From Puniceicoccaceae bacterium 5H (GTDB lineage Bacteria > Verrucomicrobiota > Verrucomicrobiia > Opitutales > Oceanipulchritudinaceae): a stretch of DNA of 64,000 nucleotides. The translations under genes were made by a program, and so were the position numbers. The notes beneath the pieces were generated by a model. That model was not told the origin of the DNA. It saw nothing but the letters and a program-made list of their open reading frames with translations, and did not search any database. Where the stretch lies: contig WOUP01000001.1 of NCBI GenBank assembly GCA_009772895.1, positions 430,519 to 494,518 of the forward strand, read 5' to 3'. Positions 1 to 9,332 of this stretch are shown piece after piece (position 1 is the stretch's first letter; each line of letters opens with the position of its first letter).

Positions 1-443
1 AGGGCTACAGCGACCGCAAGGCCGCCGCGACCGAGTATTCCACCGCTCTCATTACGGGCAACGTACCTACCGGTCGCCAGACGAGCACGGGCACGAGCAG
101 CAATAGTGGTTCCATCGCCAATTTTCTGCGGTTTTACGAAAGCTGGCAAAACAACAGCAGCCGCATGTGGGACTCCCATTCCGAAGGGATCGAGGCCCTG
201 GTTCGCGGCTCGATCGTCTGCATGTGGGACAGTGAGGTCGCGGAAGAAAGATGGCCCGGGCACTCGAACGTTTATTACCGCCCAGCCCGCCTCTTCGGCT
301 ACAACAAGCTGTTCGACAGCCGCGTTCCCCCAGGCATTCCGCTGGGCGGCTTCTCCGGACCAGGCTATTTCAGTGAGATCAAGCAGTCAGAGTGGGATGA
401 CGCCGTCGCGGAAGTGCGTCCGACCACTCCCACAGAAGCTTAG
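1..443 (+). CDS. C-terminal end of a pilus-like surface protein (5' truncated by window edge)
   Basis: The reading frame is open from base 3 and ends at TAG 441-443, giving about 146 residues without a start in the window. The sequence closely parallels the last 140 residues of the protein at 1327-3714: both share blocks such as SGSIANFLRFYE versus SGSVANFIRFYE, RGSI(V/I)C, FDSEVAEE-like, and PPGIPLGGFSGPG near the C-terminus. The two are therefore tandem paralogues separated by one small secreted-protein gene. By analogy with the complete copy it is expected to be a membrane-anchored extracytoplasmic protein of unknown function. The conserved C-terminal block is the only part visible here. 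Confidence 0.8.
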   Translation, partial: GYSDRKAAATEYSTALITGNVPTGRQTSTGTSSNSGSIANFLRFYESWQNNSSRMWDSHSEGIEALVRGSIVCMWDSEVAEERWPGHSNVYYRPARLFGYNKLFDSRVPPGIPLGGFSGPGYFSEIKQSEWDDAVAEVRPTTPTEA

Positions 444-462
444 CCCCAGCCAGTCACATCCC

Positions 463-1167
463 ATGAAGAAGCATTATTTGAAGGCGACATTGCTCGCCGC
501 GGCCTTGCTTGGGCCAACGTTCGCGCTTCAGGCCCAAACCGCCCGTAACGCACCAGACAAGCAAGCCCAGGTCGAAGCCCCCTACGCCGACATTTCAGGC
601 TCTCCGATCCTCCTTGGGGCCGATACGGCCAGCTCACGTTTCTACGCTGAAAACGAAACGATCGATGGCTATCGTTTCGACTATCTTGCCATTGCCTTTG
701 GCGACTTCGTGCTGCGCTATCAGTATCCCGCCGAAGGCTTCCCCCTGCAGACGGCCTCGGCGGTGCCACCCTTTGCCGCCGTTTTGCGCCTCCCCAACGT
801 GCCGGATACGTTTGTCGGAGTGGCGTATTTTCGCAGCGCGCCGATGCCAGACCTCAAGGAACCCAGTCAGATGCGCTACCTCAAAGGGGTGATGGCAACC
901 GCGCCCGAAGGTCAGCATGTCGAGATCCTGAAGGGCCCGGTCGAAGGCAACCGTGGGACCGTACTCTACGGTATGAACACCCGCGAGTTTGAATACGTCT
1001 ACGTCGGCAATGAAGACGGTGCAGTTCTGCGTCACGTGCAGGAGTATCTGACCGAGGTAGGTGACGGCAGCTGGATCTTGAGCCGCTATGAAGGTGCGCC
1101 GCGCGCATTCGATCAGATTTCCACCGCCGCCAATCAGTTCCTGACCCAGATGTACCGCAAGCCGTAA
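463..1167 (+). CDS. secreted hypothetical protein, 234 aa
   Basis: The chosen ATG opens with MKKHYLKATLLAAALLG and an ALQAQ cleavage region, a convincing Sec signal peptide of about 24 residues. An upstream extension of the frame exists but overlaps the preceding gene and lacks a signal peptide, so I reject it. The mature part has no cysteine, no membrane segment and no motif that I recognise; it alternates short hydrophobic and polar stretches like a beta-rich periplasmic protein. It starts 19 bp after the truncated pilus-like gene and precedes that gene's paralogue, so it is probably part of the same surface locus. Function unknown. Confidence 0.7.
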   Translation: MKKHYLKATLLAAALLGPTFALQAQTARNAPDKQAQVEAPYADISGSPILLGADTASSRFYAENETIDGYRFDYLAIAFGDFVLRYQYPAEGFPLQTASAVPPFAAVLRLPNVPDTFVGVAYFRSAPMPDLKEPSQMRYLKGVMATAPEGQHVEILKGPVEGNRGTVLYGMNTREFEYVYVGNEDGAVLRHVQEYLTEVGDGSWILSRYEGAPRAFDQISTAANQFLTQMYRKP

Positions 1168-1326
1168 AGAGGTATATAACCCAGGCACCCACCGGAGCGT
1201 CCTCATTGGCGCATGCAGTTGTTATGTAGGTGCTTATTAATAGCACTGGATCTTCAACTTCATCATTTACTAACGCGTTCTGAATAGCTATGCGTAGAGC
1301 TAACTTACCACGTATTGCTGTTGACT

Positions 1327-3714
1327 ATGAAGACGCTTTGCTTCCTGCGCCGCAAGACCGGCTCGATCTATGTCTTGATCCTGTTCATGTCCGCCGCCTT
1401 CGGTCTGCTCGTTTACTCGATGCTGTCGTATCAGAACAGCGAGCTGATGAACAATTATTCTTATACCCTGCAGAAGCAGGCTCAGCTGGCCAATGAGTCC
1501 CTGTTCTTTCTTGCCTGCGAGCAACTGAAAGAGACGTACGACAACAACACCGCCGCACTCCAGCCAGGCTCAACCGTTTCTATCGACATACCGGAAGACC
1601 AACTCCGGGCCATGCTGCCGCTCGACCTGCACGCCGATTGGGATTTTGAGAACACGGAAGTGCACGTCGGCTCGCTCTCAGACTGGACGGAGCGCTATAT
1701 CGGCTCGGATGTGCCCGGGAGTGAAAACTCACAATTTCTCGACCAGACGTTTTCCTACCGCAGCGTCCCGGTAATGACCAAGGTGACGCTGACAGGGCCG
1801 AAGGGCAGTAAGGCTGTCAGCTACGCCCGCTGCACATTCGGGGTCAAAGCCGCTCCGATCACGTCATTTGCGATCTTCTACAATCAGAATCTCGAATCTT
1901 ACGCCGGTAACGACTTTTTGGTGGACGGACGCGTCCACACCAACGGCGATTTGATCCTCGCGCCCGAAAATGGAGGTGGAAAGGCTCACATCTACCTCGG
2001 TCGGGTATCCTCCGCCGGTCAGATGCGCCTGTTCGACCGGGGGCACAACATGGACAACCCCTTCCCGATCGGCTTCAATACCGGCCTCGAGGTGAATGGC
2101 TCGCCTCAGATCATGGGGTTGAGTCAGTCCTCCATTACGCGCAATCTTCAGGGCAGCAGCTATTACGTCTCGCGATTCGACTCGGGCGACTACTCATTCT
2201 CGGAGCTGCAGAATGGCAGTGCCGATTACGACGGCTACCCCTACCGCGCCTGGATGGACAAGTTTTATTCGGAACAAGACAAAAACTGGTATCAGCTCGC
2301 GCTCGACAACTGGAACGGCATGCTGAAGACCGGTGTGCACGATGTGCAAAAGATCACCATTCCCGGCATGGATCGTTATGAGATCCCCACGGTGACGGAC
2401 CGGCCTTACGAGCAAAACAGCGCGTTCAAATGGGATCCGCAGAGCGACGACTATTGGAACACTTCATACCAGATGATCCAGCCGCTGCGGTCTGCCGATG
2501 ACCCTGCCTTTGACAGTACCAATACGGAGGCATCCGCCAACCTGACGCGCGAGCACAACAAGCTTTCATATAATGCCGGCCTCATCATCGAAATCGATGG
2601 CAGCTCCGGCCATGGCTACGATCTGGATCCGTACTCGGTCACGTTCGACGCCTATTACTACAAGCGAAATGCGGCTGGCCAGGTCCTCTATAATGCCGAC
2701 GGTACGCCCCAGAAGGTCAGCGTCGGCGACCCGCGACAACTGGGTATCGTCGAGGTGGAACCTTATCAGGAAAACGCCTACGACAATAGTCTCGTCGAAA
2801 CCGGCATGTATGACAACCGGCGAGGCGAGTCCGTCAACTTTGTGAAACTGGATGTCGACCGCCTGCGCGAGCTGGTCGATGACTATGACTCTGGGGCCGC
2901 CGCCACCGACAAGTTCAGCGAAGACCCGGTAGGAGCGGACCTCGCCAATGGCTGGTGGAACGGCAGCGTCTATGTCCAGTTCCCCTACGCCGACGATAAC
3001 CCGCGGCTCAGCGGCAACCATTCAGGTGTAAGCCACGACGGCGTGCAGCCTTCGGTCAAGAACTACGGGCTCTACGTCTACAACGGCGAAGAGATTCCGG
3101 AGAAGGGCCTCACAGTCTCGACCAACAATGTGATGTATCTCGTGGGCAACTTCAACGCCGACGGCAATCTCAACACCGGCAGCACGACCGAGCCCGAAGA
3201 CGCCGGCGAACCCCCGGCAGCCGTTGCCGCCGACGCCGTCATCCTGCTCAGCTCCAACTGGATTCCGGGGCAACTCAACAAGCTGAGCAAGAAGAACGCG
3301 ACCGAGCGTAATCCGAAGGCAACGGAATACTCCGCCGCCATCATTGCAGGTAATTCCCCCCTCGGGCGCATTACTTCCTCCGGCCAACGCGTGGACGACA
3401 GTGGCTCCGTCGCGAATTTCATCCGCTTCTACGAGGACTGGAGCGACACCTGGGGCCGGTATCCGGGCACAACGGCCGGTGCCACCCAGGCCATGATTCG
3501 CGGGTCCATCATCTGCCTCTTCGATAGCGAGGTGGCCGAAGAAAAGTGGTCCTACGGCGGCAATCGCTACACCGCCCCGGCCCGCCTGTGGGGTTACAAC
3601 TCGCTCTTTGAAAAGCAGACGCCTCCGGGGATTCCGCTCGGCGGGTTTTCCGGCCCCGGCTCTTTCCAGGAAGTCGACCGCGCCGATTGGGACGAAGCGG
3701 TCGCGGCCCTGTAG
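1327..3714 (+). CDS. PilX-like / pilus-assembly-type surface protein, 795 aa
   Basis: The ATG at 1327 gives MKTLCFLRRKTGSIYVLILF followed by a hydrophobic helix to about residue 35 and then an amphipathic helical stretch (about 40-70). That layout is typical of the N-terminus of type IV pilus-associated PilX-like proteins. A TTG four codons upstream is possible but no Shine-Dalgarno supports either. The remainder is a long extracytoplasmic region rich in Tyr, Asn, Asp and Gly, including a VDGRVHTNGDLIL block near residue 200 seen in PilX-like assembly proteins. Its last 140 residues are shared with the truncated gene at the window start. The family assignment is by layout, so it is tentative; secretion or membrane anchoring is well supported. 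Confidence 0.65.
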   Translation: MKTLCFLRRKTGSIYVLILFMSAAFGLLVYSMLSYQNSELMNNYSYTLQKQAQLANESLFFLACEQLKETYDNNTAALQPGSTVSIDIPEDQLRAMLPLDLHADWDFENTEVHVGSLSDWTERYIGSDVPGSENSQFLDQTFSYRSVPVMTKVTLTGPKGSKAVSYARCTFGVKAAPITSFAIFYNQNLESYAGNDFLVDGRVHTNGDLILAPENGGGKAHIYLGRVSSAGQMRLFDRGHNMDNPFPIGFNTGLEVNGSPQIMGLSQSSITRNLQGSSYYVSRFDSGDYSFSELQNGSADYDGYPYRAWMDKFYSEQDKNWYQLALDNWNGMLKTGVHDVQKITIPGMDRYEIPTVTDRPYEQNSAFKWDPQSDDYWNTSYQMIQPLRSADDPAFDSTNTEASANLTREHNKLSYNAGLIIEIDGSSGHGYDLDPYSVTFDAYYYKRNAAGQVLYNADGTPQKVSVGDPRQLGIVEVEPYQENAYDNSLVETGMYDNRRGESVNFVKLDVDRLRELVDDYDSGAAATDKFSEDPVGADLANGWWNGSVYVQFPYADDNPRLSGNHSGVSHDGVQPSVKNYGLYVYNGEEIPEKGLTVSTNNVMYLVGNFNADGNLNTGSTTEPEDAGEPPAAVAADAVILLSSNWIPGQLNKLSKKNATERNPKATEYSAAIIAGNSPLGRITSSGQRVDDSGSVANFIRFYEDWSDTWGRYPGTTAGATQAMIRGSIICLFDSEVAEEKWSYGGNRYTAPARLWGYNSLFEKQTPPGIPLGGFSGPGSFQEVDRADWDEAVAAL

Positions 3715-3762
3715 CGGCAAAACAGACTGGCGAAAGCGCTGCAGGCGACAAATAGTAGGGGC

Positions 3763-5166
3763 ATGGATTCTGCCCCCGCCTCTCCTGCGGTAGACGTCGC
3801 CATCATTGGTGCCGGCATTACCGGCTTGGCCCTGGCCCTCGAACTCGAGCACCAGGGCTTGTCTGTCTGCATCCTGGAACGTTCCCCGCAGATAGGTGGC
3901 GCTATTCAGACGGTGCAGGAAGACGGCTATCTGTGCGAACGGGGGCCCAACTCTCTACTGTTGCGCCGCCCGGATGTGGCGGAGTGGCTCCGTCATCGTG
4001 AGCTCGACGAGGGGATGGTCACCGCGAACGAGGCCGTTAAAACCCGCTATCTGGTAAAAAACGGTCGCGTGCTGCCCATGCCCAGCGGACCGCTCAGCGC
4101 GGCCACCACTCCGCTCTACTCCCTGGGCGCGAAGCTGGGGGTGCTGGGGGAGCCTTTTCGTCCCGCCACTCATCAAGAGGATGAGAGCGTGGCCGATTTT
4201 GTCTCGCGCCGACTCGGCCCGGAATTTCTGGATTACGGGATCGCGGCCCTGGTAAACGGCATCTACGCGGGCGACGCCGAGCGTTTGTCCATCCGGCATG
4301 CGTTCTCCCGGGTCTGGAATCTCGAGCGCAAAGGGGGCAGCTTGATCAAGGGCGCGCTCAAGCTGAAGCGTGAGCGCAAGGAACGCGGAGAAGCCCCTTA
4401 CCATAGCCGAATCGTCTCCTGGGCAGATGGCCTGCAGGCCTTGCCGCAACAGATCGCCTCCAGGCTCCAGTCCCGCCCGCAACTCAGCGTGCAGCTCAAG
4501 CAGATCCAGCCCGCAGCTGACGGTTGGCAGCTCACCTACCATGATGAAGCAGGCGGCACGCAAGCCCTCCAGGCGCGTCAACTCGTCGTCACACCTCCGG
4601 TGCACACCTGGAGCCGTCTGCCCTGGACAGCCGACCTGCAACCTCACGTGGCACAGATCGAACAGCCACGCTATGCGCCAGTCGTCACGATGCTGCTGGG
4701 CTTCAAGCGGGAGCAGGTTCGGCACTCGCTCGATGGCTTTGGCGCCCTCATCCCGCCCAAGGAAAACCAGCGAGTGCTCGGCGCCATCTTCAGCTCCACC
4801 CTCTTTCCGCAGCGCGCTCCCGAGGGCTGCGTTGCGCTTTCTTGCTTCCTCGGCGGCATGCACTATCCCCAGCTGATTGAAGCCGAAGACGCGGAATTGC
4901 GCCGCATCGCACTGGAATCCCTGCGCCCGCTGCTCGGCATTACGGGCGAACCGGAGAAGGTGATCCTGACCCGCTGGCCCCGCGCGATCCCGCAGTACGA
5001 ATTGGGCTACGAGCGCTTCCTGCAACAAGTCGCCCAACTGGAGGCCACCCAAGCGGGCCTCCACTTCCTGGGCAACTTCCGCGAAGGGCCCGGGCTTTAC
5101 GACTGCCTCGATCTGGCCCGGCGCAAAGCCGTTGAACTGGCAAAAGCGACCAGTGACACGGTCTGA
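3763..5166 (+). CDS. hemG: protoporphyrinogen oxidase (oxygen-dependent, HemY type)
   Basis: A 467-residue FAD enzyme that oxidises protoporphyrinogen IX (or coproporphyrinogen III in some lineages) to the porphyrin. The N-terminus has the dinucleotide-binding motif IIGAGITGLALALELE (about residues 8-23), then an acidic residue (ILERS) and an IGG-x-IQT turn with ERGPNSLL, all typical of HemY-type oxidases and distinct from flavodoxin-like HemG. The C-terminal part carries the GNFREGPGLYDCL-type flavin-contacting block. Length matches the family (about 450-490). It starts 49 bp after the surface-protein gene and precedes hemH by 37 bp, so it is likely the first gene of a haem operon. Whether the substrate is proto- or copro- type cannot be told from sequence reading alone. 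Confidence 0.92.
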   Translation: MDSAPASPAVDVAIIGAGITGLALALELEHQGLSVCILERSPQIGGAIQTVQEDGYLCERGPNSLLLRRPDVAEWLRHRELDEGMVTANEAVKTRYLVKNGRVLPMPSGPLSAATTPLYSLGAKLGVLGEPFRPATHQEDESVADFVSRRLGPEFLDYGIAALVNGIYAGDAERLSIRHAFSRVWNLERKGGSLIKGALKLKRERKERGEAPYHSRIVSWADGLQALPQQIASRLQSRPQLSVQLKQIQPAADGWQLTYHDEAGGTQALQARQLVVTPPVHTWSRLPWTADLQPHVAQIEQPRYAPVVTMLLGFKREQVRHSLDGFGALIPPKENQRVLGAIFSSTLFPQRAPEGCVALSCFLGGMHYPQLIEAEDAELRRIALESLRPLLGITGEPEKVILTRWPRAIPQYELGYERFLQQVAQLEATQAGLHFLGNFREGPGLYDCLDLARRKAVELAKATSDTV

Positions 5167-5203
5167 GGTTTGACGTTCCGCCGAATTTGCCAAGGCTTGC
5201 AAT

Positions 5204-6250
5204 ATGCCCAAGCAAGCCGCGTTGCTGATCAATTTAGGATCTCCCGATAGTACCGATCCGGCCGATGTGCGCCGTTACCTCGCCGAATTCCTCGGCGACG
5301 AGCGCGTGATCGATGTGCCCTTCGTGCGCAAGGTCGTCGTGCCCGGCATCATCCTGAATACGCGGCCCAAGAAATCGGCCGAGGCCTACGCCCAGGTTTG
5401 GACCGACGAGGGTTCGCCGTTGATCGTGGTGAGTGAGAAGCAGCAGAAGCTGCTGAGCGAACGCGTGGACATCCCCGTCTATCTCGCGATGCGCTACGCC
5501 AACCCGTCGATCAAGTCCGTCCTGGAAAAGATCGTGGCAGATGGCATCGAAGAGCTGTTCGTGATGCCGCTCTACCCGCACTACGCGATGTCGAGCTATG
5601 AAACGGTCGTCGTGAAGGTGGAGGAGGATCTGAAGGCGCTGGGCCTGCAGGAACGCCTTTACGTCGAGCACCTGCAGCCCTTTTACAAGGATCCGCAATA
5701 CCTCGATGCCTTGGCTGAAAGCGCCCGCCCCTACATCGAAAAGGGCGACTGGGACCGCATCCTCTTCAGCTTCCACGGTGTGCCGGAGCGCCAGATTCGC
5801 AACACCGACCCCTCGCATGCACACTGTCTCGTCACGCCGGACTGCTGCAAACGCCCCAACCCAGCCCATCACGTCTGCTATCGCCACCAGTGTTACTACA
5901 CGATGATGGAGGTCGCGAAGCGCCTGGGGCTGAAGCCGGACCAGTTTTTCATGAGCTTCCAGAGCCGTCTGGGCAGTGATCCGTGGCTGCGGCCGTTTAC
6001 CGATCAAACCTTGCGTGAGTGGGCCGAGAGCGGCGTAAAGAAGATCAAGGTCATGTGCCCGGCGTTTGTCACCGACTGCCTCGAAACGTTGGAAGAGATC
6101 GCCGGCGAAGGGGCGGAGGAGTTCAAACATGCTGGTGGTGAAGCGTTTGAGCTTATCCCATGCCTCAACGATCACCCGGCCTGGATTCAGTACATGTTCG
6201 ACCGCGTCAAGCAGTGGCAGGCCGGGCGCGAGCAGACGGTCGAAGCTTAA
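5204..6250 (+). CDS. hemH: ferrochelatase
   Basis: A 348-residue protein for the insertion of Fe2+ into protoporphyrin IX, the last step of protohaem synthesis. Diagnostic blocks are LLINLGSPDS at the N-terminus, PLYPHYAMSSYET in the middle, the active-site histidine block LFSFHGVPERQIR (around residue 190-200), and CPAFVTDCLETLEEI near the C-terminus. A cluster of cysteines and histidines lies at CLVTPDCCKRPNPAHHVCYRHQCYYT (described here only in part: C209-like to C229-like), resembling extra Cys residues found in some bacterial ferrochelatases. It sits between hemG and the HemX/CcsA-like gene in the same direction, consistent with a haem operon. Confidence 0.95.
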   Translation: MPKQAALLINLGSPDSTDPADVRRYLAEFLGDERVIDVPFVRKVVVPGIILNTRPKKSAEAYAQVWTDEGSPLIVVSEKQQKLLSERVDIPVYLAMRYANPSIKSVLEKIVADGIEELFVMPLYPHYAMSSYETVVVKVEEDLKALGLQERLYVEHLQPFYKDPQYLDALAESARPYIEKGDWDRILFSFHGVPERQIRNTDPSHAHCLVTPDCCKRPNPAHHVCYRHQCYYTMMEVAKRLGLKPDQFFMSFQSRLGSDPWLRPFTDQTLREWAESGVKKIKVMCPAFVTDCLETLEEIAGEGAEEFKHAGGEAFELIPCLNDHPAWIQYMFDRVKQWQAGREQTVEA

Positions 6251-6326
6251 TGTGCTTGATCCGCGCCGGATTAAAGGCAGAAAGGACTGTTTTACCTGAA
6301 ACTGGGCGCATTTCGCGTTCAGTAGG

Positions 6327-7172
6327 ATGATGGATCGTCTCTTCGTCATAATCGGCGCCCTGGGCTACCTGCTGGCGTTCGTGACCGCCTTGGGGGCTCT
6401 CCGCTTGCGGGAGCGCCCTCCTCGCTCGTGGATCATGACGGCAATCGGCGGCGGCTTTCTGTTTCAGACAGTCGGGCTGCACCTGCGCGGGTTCGAGGTC
6501 GGCTCTTGCCCCATCGGAAACCCCTACGAGGTGCTGCAATTCATCAGTTGGTCGATCATTCTGATCTATCTGCTGGCCGGGCCTATTTTTCGGCTTTCCC
6601 TCCTGGGCAGCCTTTCGGCCAGCCTGGCCGCGGTCCTGTCAGTTCTGGGGCTCGCGGTGCCGGCCTGGGATACCCTCGGTTCGCGGGGGATGTTCGGCGG
6701 CGATCCGTGGATCGAGGCCCACGCTGCGATCGCCCTGCTCAGCTACGGCGTATTCGGGCTGCTTGCAGCCACCAGCGGCCTCTACCTCGCCCAGAACTAC
6801 GGCCTCAAGAGCAAGCGCTTCTCGCGTTTGCTCAACCTGTTTCCGTCCCTGGTTGAGCTGGAAAGCGTGAATTTCCGGCTCCTGGTGTTGGGCTGTGGCG
6901 TGCTCTCTTTTTCCCTCATCATCGGCTCCGTCTTCTGGCTCAACAACTGGGGCGAAACGTCGATGACCAAGCTGATCTTTACGGTGGCGCTGTGGGGAGC
7001 CTATCTAGTTGTGCTCCTGCTGCGCCTTTCGCAAAAACTGGTGGGCTTCTCGTTGTCGGTAGCCTGCCTCAGCCTCTTTGCCGCCGCGCTGCTGGCGCTA
7101 TGGCCGGTGGAGGCAGACCGCGTGCAGGCGCATCCGCAGGCCATCCCTGCGTCCGTGTCGAGTCATGGCTGA
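6327..7172 (+). CDS. HemX/CcsA-family membrane protein
   Basis: A 281-residue integral membrane protein with about eight hydrophobic segments. It belongs to the CcsA/HemX superfamily: it has the CPIGNPYEVLQF block and a late FWLNNWGETSM segment. The tryptophan-rich haem-binding WWD signature of true cytochrome c synthetases is degenerate here (only the WG remains), so a HemX-like role beside glutamyl-tRNA reductase is as likely as cytochrome c maturation. Its stop codon overlaps the hemA start by 8 bp, giving translational coupling, which is the arrangement seen where HemX modulates HemA levels. Two consecutive ATGs (6327, 6330) are possible starts. Confidence 0.8.
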   Translation: MMDRLFVIIGALGYLLAFVTALGALRLRERPPRSWIMTAIGGGFLFQTVGLHLRGFEVGSCPIGNPYEVLQFISWSIILIYLLAGPIFRLSLLGSLSASLAAVLSVLGLAVPAWDTLGSRGMFGGDPWIEAHAAIALLSYGVFGLLAATSGLYLAQNYGLKSKRFSRLLNLFPSLVELESVNFRLLVLGCGVLSFSLIIGSVFWLNNWGETSMTKLIFTVALWGAYLVVLLLRLSQKLVGFSLSVACLSLFAAALLALWPVEADRVQAHPQAIPASVSSHG

Positions 7173-8196
7173 CCGAGGTTCACTGATTCTGGTAGGCTGC
7201 AATCACCAACGCGCTTCGCTGGAAGTTCGCGAACGCATGGCGTTGTCCGAGGCCGACGTGCAGCAGATGTATGCCGCGCTGACCGCGGTGGAAGCGCTCG
7301 ACGAGATTGTGATCCTCAATACCTGCAACCGCGTGGAGATCTACGCGGCCGGGCACGAAGGCGACGCGCCGGAGCAGCTGATCAACGCCCTGTGCTCGAT
7401 CCGACAGTTCCCCGAGGAGGAATTCCGCGAGCTGGCCTATATCAAGATCGGCCCGGAAGCCATCGAGCACCTTTATGCGGTCGCCTCGGGGCTGGATTCC
7501 CAGATGGTCGGCGAGACCGAGATTCTCGGGCAGGTCAAGGATGCCTACCAGCGCGCCAGCAAGGCCAAATACGTCAGCCGGCGCCTGCACAAGGTCTTCC
7601 AGAAGAGTTTCCAGGCCGCTAAGTGGGCCCGCTCCAATACCGGCATCAGCCAGGGGCAAGTCAGTCTGGGCAACGTAGCGGTCGATCTGGCCCAACGCAT
7701 TTTCGGGCAACTCAAGTCCGCCAGCGTGCTCGTGGTGGGCTCCGGCGAAGTCGGGCAGGATGTGGCCAAGGCCTTCAAAGGGCGCGGCGTGAAAAACATC
7801 CGCGTGACGAGTCGCACGGCCGGGCGCGCCGACCAACTGGCGGCCGAGATTCAGGCCAAGGTCGTGCCTTACGCCCAATGGCAGGCAGAACTGCCGCACC
7901 ATGATATCGTACTTTGCGCGACCTCAGCGCCCCAGGCGATTGTCTCGGCGGAGATCATCCGCGATGCAGTACACCAACGCCCGGCCCGGCCCCTGTTCTT
8001 GATCGACCTGGCCATGCCCCGCGATATCGAGGCCGGCGCTTCGGAAGTCGGCAATACCTACCTCTACAACCTCGACGATCTGGCCCAGATCGCGAATGAA
8101 AACCTTGCGGCGCGGCAGGCTGAGGTCGAACGGGCGCGCCTTGGCCTGCGCCAGCGAGCCGACTTCCTTTGGCAAAACCTGCAGCCCAGCTTGTAG
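7165..8196 (+). CDS. hemA: glutamyl-tRNA reductase
   Basis: Catalyses NADPH-dependent reduction of glutamyl-tRNA(Glu) to glutamate-1-semialdehyde, the first committed step of C5-pathway tetrapyrrole synthesis. Visible motifs: the catalytic TCNRVEIY block (Cys about residue 54), DSQMVGETEILGQVK at about 111-125, and the NADPH-binding VVGSGEVGQD fold in the middle. Length is 343 residues, slightly short of the usual 410-430 because the C-terminal dimerisation domain is reduced. I chose the ATG that overlaps the end of the HemX/CcsA-like gene because the family N-terminus (LILVGCNHQRASLEVRE) begins right there; a longer upstream reading would be out of family. Confidence 0.94.
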   Translation: MADRGSLILVGCNHQRASLEVRERMALSEADVQQMYAALTAVEALDEIVILNTCNRVEIYAAGHEGDAPEQLINALCSIRQFPEEEFRELAYIKIGPEAIEHLYAVASGLDSQMVGETEILGQVKDAYQRASKAKYVSRRLHKVFQKSFQAAKWARSNTGISQGQVSLGNVAVDLAQRIFGQLKSASVLVVGSGEVGQDVAKAFKGRGVKNIRVTSRTAGRADQLAAEIQAKVVPYAQWQAELPHHDIVLCATSAPQAIVSAEIIRDAVHQRPARPLFLIDLAMPRDIEAGASEVGNTYLYNLDDLAQIANENLAARQAEVERARLGLRQRADFLWQNLQPSL

Positions 8197-8278
8197 GCCG
8201 AGCAGAGTGAGGTTGAACCGTCGGCTTCTTCTGCAAAAAATCGTGCAAAAGCGGCAAAAACGCGTTTAGTGCATCCCG

Positions 8279-9154
8279 ATGACCCATTCCCCTGCCCAAG
8301 TGAAAGTGGCGCTGCCCCAATACAAGGTGGTGGCGGACAAGCAGGCCAATCTCGCCACGGCGGAACGCCTCGTCCGCCAAGCCGCCCAGCAAGGCGCACA
8401 GATCATCTGCCTGCAGGAGCTGTTCGACACCTTGTATTTCTGCCTCGACCAGAATCCCGACCACTTTGACTTGGCCGAGGCTATCCCCGGGCCCGCCACC
8501 GTGGCGCTGCAGGCGCTGGCAAAGGAGCTGGAGGTTGTGCTGGTAGTGCCGCTGTTCGAACGGCGCGCGCCGGGTCTTTACCACAATAGCGCGGCCATCA
8601 TCGATGCCGACGGTGAGCTTCTAGGCGTCTACCGCAAGATGCACATCCCGCAGGATCCGGGCTTCGAGGAGAAGTTCTACTTCACGCCGGGTGACTTGGG
8701 CTTCAAGGCCTGGGATACGCGCTACGGTCGCATTGGCGTGCTGATCTGCTGGGACCAGTGGTATCCCGAAGGCGCCCGCCTGACGGCACTCGACGGCGCC
8801 CAAATTCTTTTCTACCCCACCGCCATCGGCTGGCTGCCCGAAGAAAAAGAAGCCTTGGGCGAAGCCCAACACACGGCATGGCAGACGGTCCAACGTGGTC
8901 ATGCGGTTGCCAACGGATGCTACGTCGCCGCCGCCAACCGGGTCGGCACCGAGGGCAATACGGAGTTTTGGGGCAAGTCCTTTATCGCCGACCCCTATGG
9001 GCAGGTGATGGTAGAGGGCGGGCTGGACGAAGAGATCGTCATGGCCACGGTCGATTTCGGGGAATTGGAAAACACCCGCCGCTGGTGGCCCTTCTTCCGC
9101 GACCGACGCATCGACGCCTATGGCGACATCACCCAGCGCTGGCGACAAAGGTGA
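8279..9154 (+). CDS. aguB: N-carbamoylputrescine amidase
   Basis: A 291-residue nitrilase-superfamily hydrolase that cleaves N-carbamoylputrescine to putrescine, CO2 and ammonia. The Glu-Lys-Cys catalytic triad is visible: E47 in LQELF, K120 in YRKMHIP and C157 in LICWDQWYPE. The FYFTPGDLGF and WWPFFRDRRID blocks are characteristic of AguB rather than of other nitrilases. It is followed 178 bp later by agmatine deiminase, its pathway partner. With speA at 18187 the window contains the full arginine decarboxylase route to putrescine. Confidence 0.93.
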   Translation: MTHSPAQVKVALPQYKVVADKQANLATAERLVRQAAQQGAQIICLQELFDTLYFCLDQNPDHFDLAEAIPGPATVALQALAKELEVVLVVPLFERRAPGLYHNSAAIIDADGELLGVYRKMHIPQDPGFEEKFYFTPGDLGFKAWDTRYGRIGVLICWDQWYPEGARLTALDGAQILFYPTAIGWLPEEKEALGEAQHTAWQTVQRGHAVANGCYVAAANRVGTEGNTEFWGKSFIADPYGQVMVEGGLDEEIVMATVDFGELENTRRWWPFFRDRRIDAYGDITQRWRQR

Positions 9155-9332
9155 ATGCCTAAACAGGCGTTAAAGGGCACATAAAGGGTTTTATAGTCGA
9201 AGGGAACAAAGTGAACGGAGATCAAATTGAAGCGATATGCTTTGCTTTCTCCGTAGGCTGCTGTTTCCCCTGTCGAGCCGATATGCGTTTCTCCTTTCTC
9301 CATTTTGAAAGTTTTATCTTCCTCTTATTTCA

